Positions 7,161-9,614 of a stretch of 9,614 nt of DNA are shown piece by piece. The notes beneath the pieces are model-generated. The model did no database searches, was not told where the DNA came from, and saw only the letters and a list, made by a program, of their open reading frames with translations. The position numbers and the translations under genes are program-made. The stretch comes from an uncultured Clostridia bacterium. GTDB lineage: Bacteria > Bacillota > Clostridia > Christensenellales > Borkfalkiaceae. The stretch covers positions 1 to 9,614 of the forward strand of contig CAMPBJ010000027.1 in the NCBI GenBank assembly GCA_946637575.1. The letters are read 5' to 3'. Each line of letters starts with the position of its first letter. Positions within the stretch are counted from its first letter, which is position 1.

Positions 7161-7826
7161 TTATATACCCCACTTTATCGGCTTAAAGCCGTGATTTACA
7201 AGATAATCGTTTGTTTTTGTAAAATGCCCGCAACCGAAAAAGCCGTTATACGCAGATAAGGGAGAGGGATGCGCGCACTCTAAAATAAGATGTTTTTTGG
7301 TGTCGATAAGTGCCTTTTTACTTCTTGCGTTCGCGCCCCAAAGCAAAAAGACGACGTTAGTTTTATTGTCCGAGATCTTTTTAATAACTCCGTCCGTGAA
7401 CTCTTCCCAGCCTTTCCCCTTGTGCGAATTAGCGTGGTGCGCCCGAACGGTTAAAACGGAGTTTAAAAGAAGAACGCCTTGCTTTGCCCAAGGGGTAAGA
7501 TCTCCGCTCCCCGAAAACCGCTCGCCCGTTTCCTTTTCTATCTCGCGGAAAATGTTTTTAAGCGACGGCGGAAGTTCGACGCCTTCCGGCACGGAGAAAG
7601 AAAGCCCCATCGCCTGACCTTCTTCGTGATAGGGATCTTGTCCGATCAAAACTACCCGAATATCGTCAAGCGCGGTAAGTTTTAAGGCGTTAAAAATATC
7701 GTACATAGACGGATACACGGTGTAGCGGGAATACTCGGATTTTAAAAACTCCCGAAGTTTAAGATAACTTTCGGACGAGAACTCTTCTTTTAAAATCTCG
7801 TCCCAGTCCTCGGTGATCTTTACCAT
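7161..7826 (-). CDS. ung: Uracil-DNA glycosylase, family 1
   Basis: Ung removes uracil from DNA, starting base-excision repair in the cytosol. From the ATG at 7826 the protein is 221 residues, the normal family size. Motif 1 is GQDPYH (62-67) with D64 as the water-activating aspartate, followed by LLNS (N122) and the DNA-intercalation loop HPSPLSAYNGFFG (186-198), with H186 matching E. coli H187. An in-frame TTG at 7865 would add 13 residues, but it lies inside the predicted -35, has no ribosome site, and the family normally starts just before the WDEIL segment, so I chose the ATG. The predicted transcription start is only a few bases upstream and no Shine-Dalgarno is seen, so the mRNA may be nearly leaderless. 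First gene of the four-gene minus-strand operon. Confidence 0.96.
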   Translation of the reverse strand: MVKITEDWDEILKEEFSSESYLKLREFLKSEYSRYTVYPSMYDIFNALKLTALDDIRVVLIGQDPYHEEGQAMGLSFSVPEGVELPPSLKNIFREIEKETGERFSGSGDLTPWAKQGVLLLNSVLTVRAHHANSHKGKGWEEFTDGVIKKISDNKTNVVFLLWGANARSKKALIDTKKHLILECAHPSPLSAYNGFFGCGHFTKTNDYLVNHGFKPIKWGI

Positions 7827-7836
7827 ATTCGCTTTT

Positions 7837-7865
7837 ATTCTAACATTTTTCTTTGACAAATGCAA
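7837..7865 (-). promoter_or_regulatory. Extended -10 promoter for the ung operon
   Basis: On the minus strand the -35 is TTGCAT (7865-7860), followed by a 17-bp spacer and a -10 of TAGAAT (7842-7837) with TGT immediately before it. Transcription would begin near 7830, three or four bases before the ung ATG. The -35 hexamer abuts that of the opposing mntP promoter, leaving a single base between them. Confidence 0.55.
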
Positions 7866-7881
7866 TATTATTTATTAGACT
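7853..7881 (+). promoter_or_regulatory. Sigma-A-type promoter for mntP
   Basis: A consensus -35 TTGACA (7853-7858), a 17-bp AT-rich spacer and a -10 of TAGACT (7876-7881, 4 of 6). The predicted start is near 7888, giving a leader of about 30 nt. That is too short for a yybP-ykoY manganese riboswitch. The footprint overlaps the ung promoter, so polymerase binding at one should hinder the other. Confidence 0.6.
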
Positions 7882-7917
7882 ATAACTATATTTTAGTTAA
7901 AGGAAACCTGTTTTTTA

Positions 7918-8487
7918 ATGCAAATCTACGAAATCGTTATGATCGGCGTTGCGCTCGCCATGGACGCGTTTGCCGTAACTATCTCCAACTGCACCGTTTA
8001 CAGGGAAAGCCTTACGCCTGCAAAAAAATGGGCGATGCCCGCTACCTTCGCGCTTTTTCAGTTCGCAATGCCCGTTATCGGCTACTTTATCGGCGGGACT
8101 TTCGCGTCCTATATTTCGGGAGTCGCGGGGTATCTTACTTCCGCCGTCTTTTTCCTTTTGTCCGTTAAAGTTCTTGTCGACGTTATTTTAGAGAAAAAAT
8201 CACCCGAAAAACCGAAAAAACCTTCGCTTTCTTTGGGCGCGCTGATTTTACAGGGCGTCGCCACGAGTATCGACGCGCTCTTTATCGGCGTAACTTTTTC
8301 CGCCGAACTTTCCTTTTCGGTCTTTTACGCCGCCGCGATCGTCGGAGTTACTACATTTATTATCGTTTCCGTCGCGCTCCTTTTGGGAAAGGGAGTCGGA
8401 AAACTCTTAAAAGACCTCTCTTCTCTGTTCGGAGTTCTGATCCTTTTAGCGCTTGCGATCGTCAATTTGATAAAAGCGCTCGCGTAA
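7918..8487 (+). CDS. mntP: MntP-family manganese efflux pump
   Basis: A 189-residue membrane protein of the MntP (DUF204) family, which exports Mn2+ to prevent toxicity. About six hydrophobic helices form two similar halves, each marked by an intramembrane Asp motif: AMDAFAV (D16) and SIDALFIGV (D119). FALFQFAMPVIGYFIGG (44-60) is also typical. A Lys-rich cytosolic loop joins the halves (about 93-107). The DHW motif that many MntP proteins carry before TM3 is missing, so a related transporter such as YtaF is an alternative. The start is an ATG with AAAGGA about 13 nt upstream, a rather long spacing; homologues begin at the same place. It is transcribed alone between its promoter and a bidirectional terminator. 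Confidence 0.88.
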   Translation: MQIYEIVMIGVALAMDAFAVTISNCTVYRESLTPAKKWAMPATFALFQFAMPVIGYFIGGTFASYISGVAGYLTSAVFFLLSVKVLVDVILEKKSPEKPKKPSLSLGALILQGVATSIDALFIGVTFSAELSFSVFYAAAIVGVTTFIIVSVALLLGKGVGKLLKDLSSLFGVLILLALAIVNLIKALA

Positions 8488-8512
8488 CCAAACAAAAAAT
8501 AAAAACGATCAT

Positions 8513-8553
8513 AAAAAACCCCCTTGCGTTATCGCAAGGGGGTTTTTATTTTA
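8513..8553. terminator. Strong bidirectional terminator, mntP / sugar ABC ATPase
   Basis: CCCCCTTGCG (8519-8528) pairs perfectly with CGCAAGGGGG (8533-8542) around a TTAT loop. The stem is extended by A and T runs, with TTTTTATTTT on the plus side and TTTTTTAT on the minus side. It lies between convergent stop codons (8487 and 8569). Confidence 0.95.
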
Positions 8554-8568
8554 AGTTATTTACGTTTT

Positions 8569-9614
8569 TTAACGTTTTTTCTTCGCTTTTTTAGCCTCTT
8601 CTTCGGCTTGTTTTCTCGCAAGTTCTTCTGCTTTCGCTTTAAGTTCCGCTTTTTTATCTTCCTGCATTCTTGCGATCGTCTCTTTTTCACTCTCGTCTTT
8701 CGCGACGATGGTGATCTCGGTCTCCTTGTCGAAGATGTGCGCGCGCTCTACTTCGAGCGAAATGTCGATATCTTCGCCCGCTTTCGCGTTTGCGACAAAG
8801 CCTACTTTTGCGATAAGGTTGGACACGTCGGTAACCACGCTGTCTTCACCGCCAGCCTGTTTATCCTTGGTCTTGCAGTAGATAAGCGTTTCAGAACCGA
8901 GCGCCTCTACAACGTCGACTTTAACGTTAAGCACGCTCTTTCCTTCCGCACCTTCGCTGATGTCTTCGGGGCGGATACCGAACACGACTTCTTTGTCGGT
9001 GTTTAAGTACGCCTTTAAGTCGTAGATAAGTTTTACCTTTTCTTTCGGGATAAGGATTCTATCTTCGCCGAATACAAAGTAAACTTCCTTTTCAGTTCCT
9101 ACGAGCGTACCCTCGAAGAAGTTCATCTGCGGAGTTCCGATAAAGCCCGCAACGAACTTGTTGACGGGATAGTTATATAAGTTCATAGGAGCGTCGACCT
9201 GTTGCATAAAGCCGTCTTTCATAACGACGATACGCGTACCCATGGTCATCGCCTCGACCTGATCGTGCGTAACGTAGATAAACGTCGTCGCAAGTCTGTT
9301 GTGAAGTTTGGTGATCTCGGTTCTCATCTGAGAACGGAGTTTCGCGTCCAAGTTGGAAAGCGGTTCGTCCAAAAGGAAGACCTTCGGTTCACGGACGATA
9401 GCGCGCCCTAACGCGACACGTTGTCTTTGACCGCCGGAAAGAGCCTTCGGCTTTCTCGAAAGGTACTGTTCGATACCCAAAATCCTTGCCGCTTCCTTTA
9501 CCCTCGCGTCGATCTGGGGTTTAGGCATTTTGCGGAGTTTTAAGCCGAACGCCATATTGTCGTAAACGGTCATGTGCGGATAAAGTGCGTAGTTCTGGAA
9601 AACCATCGCGATAT
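8569..9614 (-). CDS. Sugar ABC transporter ATPase, MsmK/UgpC/MalK type (5'-partial)
   Basis: The frame runs off the window edge at 9614. About 70-80 N-terminal residues, including the P-loop, should lie outside. Using M at 9606 as 1, visible parts are the Q-loop [12 protein letters not shown] (2-13), signature LSGGQRQR (57-64), Walker B VFLLDEP (76-82), D-loop SNLDA (84-88) and H-loop [10 protein letters not shown] (111-120), followed by a TOBE-type regulatory region (about 155-300) with GIRPEDI. Such ATPases power sugar uptake and one may serve several permeases. After HIFDKETE, where homologues usually end, the protein continues for about 44 residues rich in Lys, Glu and Ala, likely helical or coiled coil. 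No permease gene is visible beside it. The exact sugar cannot be assigned. Confidence 0.93.
   Translation of the reverse strand, partial: IAMVFQNYALYPHMTVYDNMAFGLKLRKMPKPQIDARVKEAARILGIEQYLSRKPKALSGGQRQRVALGRAIVREPKVFLLDEPLSNLDAKLRSQMRTEITKLHNRLATTFIYVTHDQVEAMTMGTRIVVMKDGFMQQVDAPMNLYNYPVNKFVAGFIGTPQMNFFEGTLVGTEKEVYFVFGEDRILIPKEKVKLIYDLKAYLNTDKEVVFGIRPEDISEGAEGKSVLNVKVDVVEALGSETLIYCKTKDKQAGGEDSVVTDVSNLIAKVGFVANAKAGEDIDISLEVERAHIFDKETEITIVAKDESEKETIARMQEDKKAELKAKAEELARKQAEEEAKKAKKKR

Noticed and set aside
7827..7865. Thirteen-residue N-terminal extension of Ung from a TTG codon
   Set aside because: The codons overlap a promoter, lack a ribosome site and are not typical of the family; the ATG at 7826 gives the normal start.
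7888..7917. Possible manganese riboswitch ahead of mntP
   Set aside because: The predicted leader is only about 30 nt, far shorter than a yybP-ykoY element, and its only fold is a weak AGG/CCT stem.
8524..9006. Plus-strand ORF of 160 codons rich in Phe and Arg, opposite the ABC ATPase
   Set aside because: It begins inside the terminator hairpin and its Phe-rich start is the antisense of the Lys-rich ATPase tail; not a plausible gene.
1..9614. Mobile elements, CRISPR arrays, phage or defence genes
   Set aside because: No transposase, integrase, regularly spaced repeats or defence-family motifs were seen on either strand.

Overview
The window looks like ordinary chromosomal DNA from a low-to-moderate GC Gram-positive bacterium, probably an uncultured Clostridia-type Bacillota. 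The evidence is a DNA polymerase I with an eroded proofreading domain, the polA-coaE pairing, an archaeal-type phosphoglycerate mutase of the kind common in Clostridia, an MsmK/UgpC-type sugar-ABC ATPase, and sigma-A-like promoters in AT-rich gaps. The lineage call is inference; no rRNA or species marker is present. Coding density is high and no gap exceeds about 130 bp.

Left end (1-248): a tRNA-Leu(CAA) gene on the minus strand with its terminator, then a 127-bp divergent gap. The gap holds a good extended -10 promoter and a perfect palindrome in the predicted polA leader. Positions 249-3360 (+): polA and coaE overlap by 14 bp and end at a terminator. Positions 3361-3465: two hairpins, the second shared with the convergent operon.

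Middle (3466-7826, -): a tight four-gene operon read as ung, an ApgM-type mutase, a PPC/DUF296 protein, and a CASTOR/POLLUX-like channel with a regulatory tail. Gaps are 0 to 13 bp and ribosome binding sites lie inside the preceding gene. The four products (DNA repair, sugar-phosphate or amino-acid metabolism, a DNA-binding-like fold, ion transport) do not form an obvious pathway.

Right end: a 91-bp divergent gap carries two promoters whose -35 elements abut back to back. One drives the ung operon and the other an MntP-like manganese exporter (7918-8487, +). A bidirectional terminator separates mntP from a sugar-ABC ATPase (8569 to the window edge, -), which is cut at its N-terminus and ends in an unusual Lys/Glu/Ala-rich tail.

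I found no mobile element, CRISPR array, phage gene or defence system. The items most worth a second look are the helical insertion in the channel protein, its operon link with the PPC protein, the nearly leaderless ung, the polA leader palindrome with a competing repeat, and the ABC ATPase tail. I do not see a convincing wholly new system.
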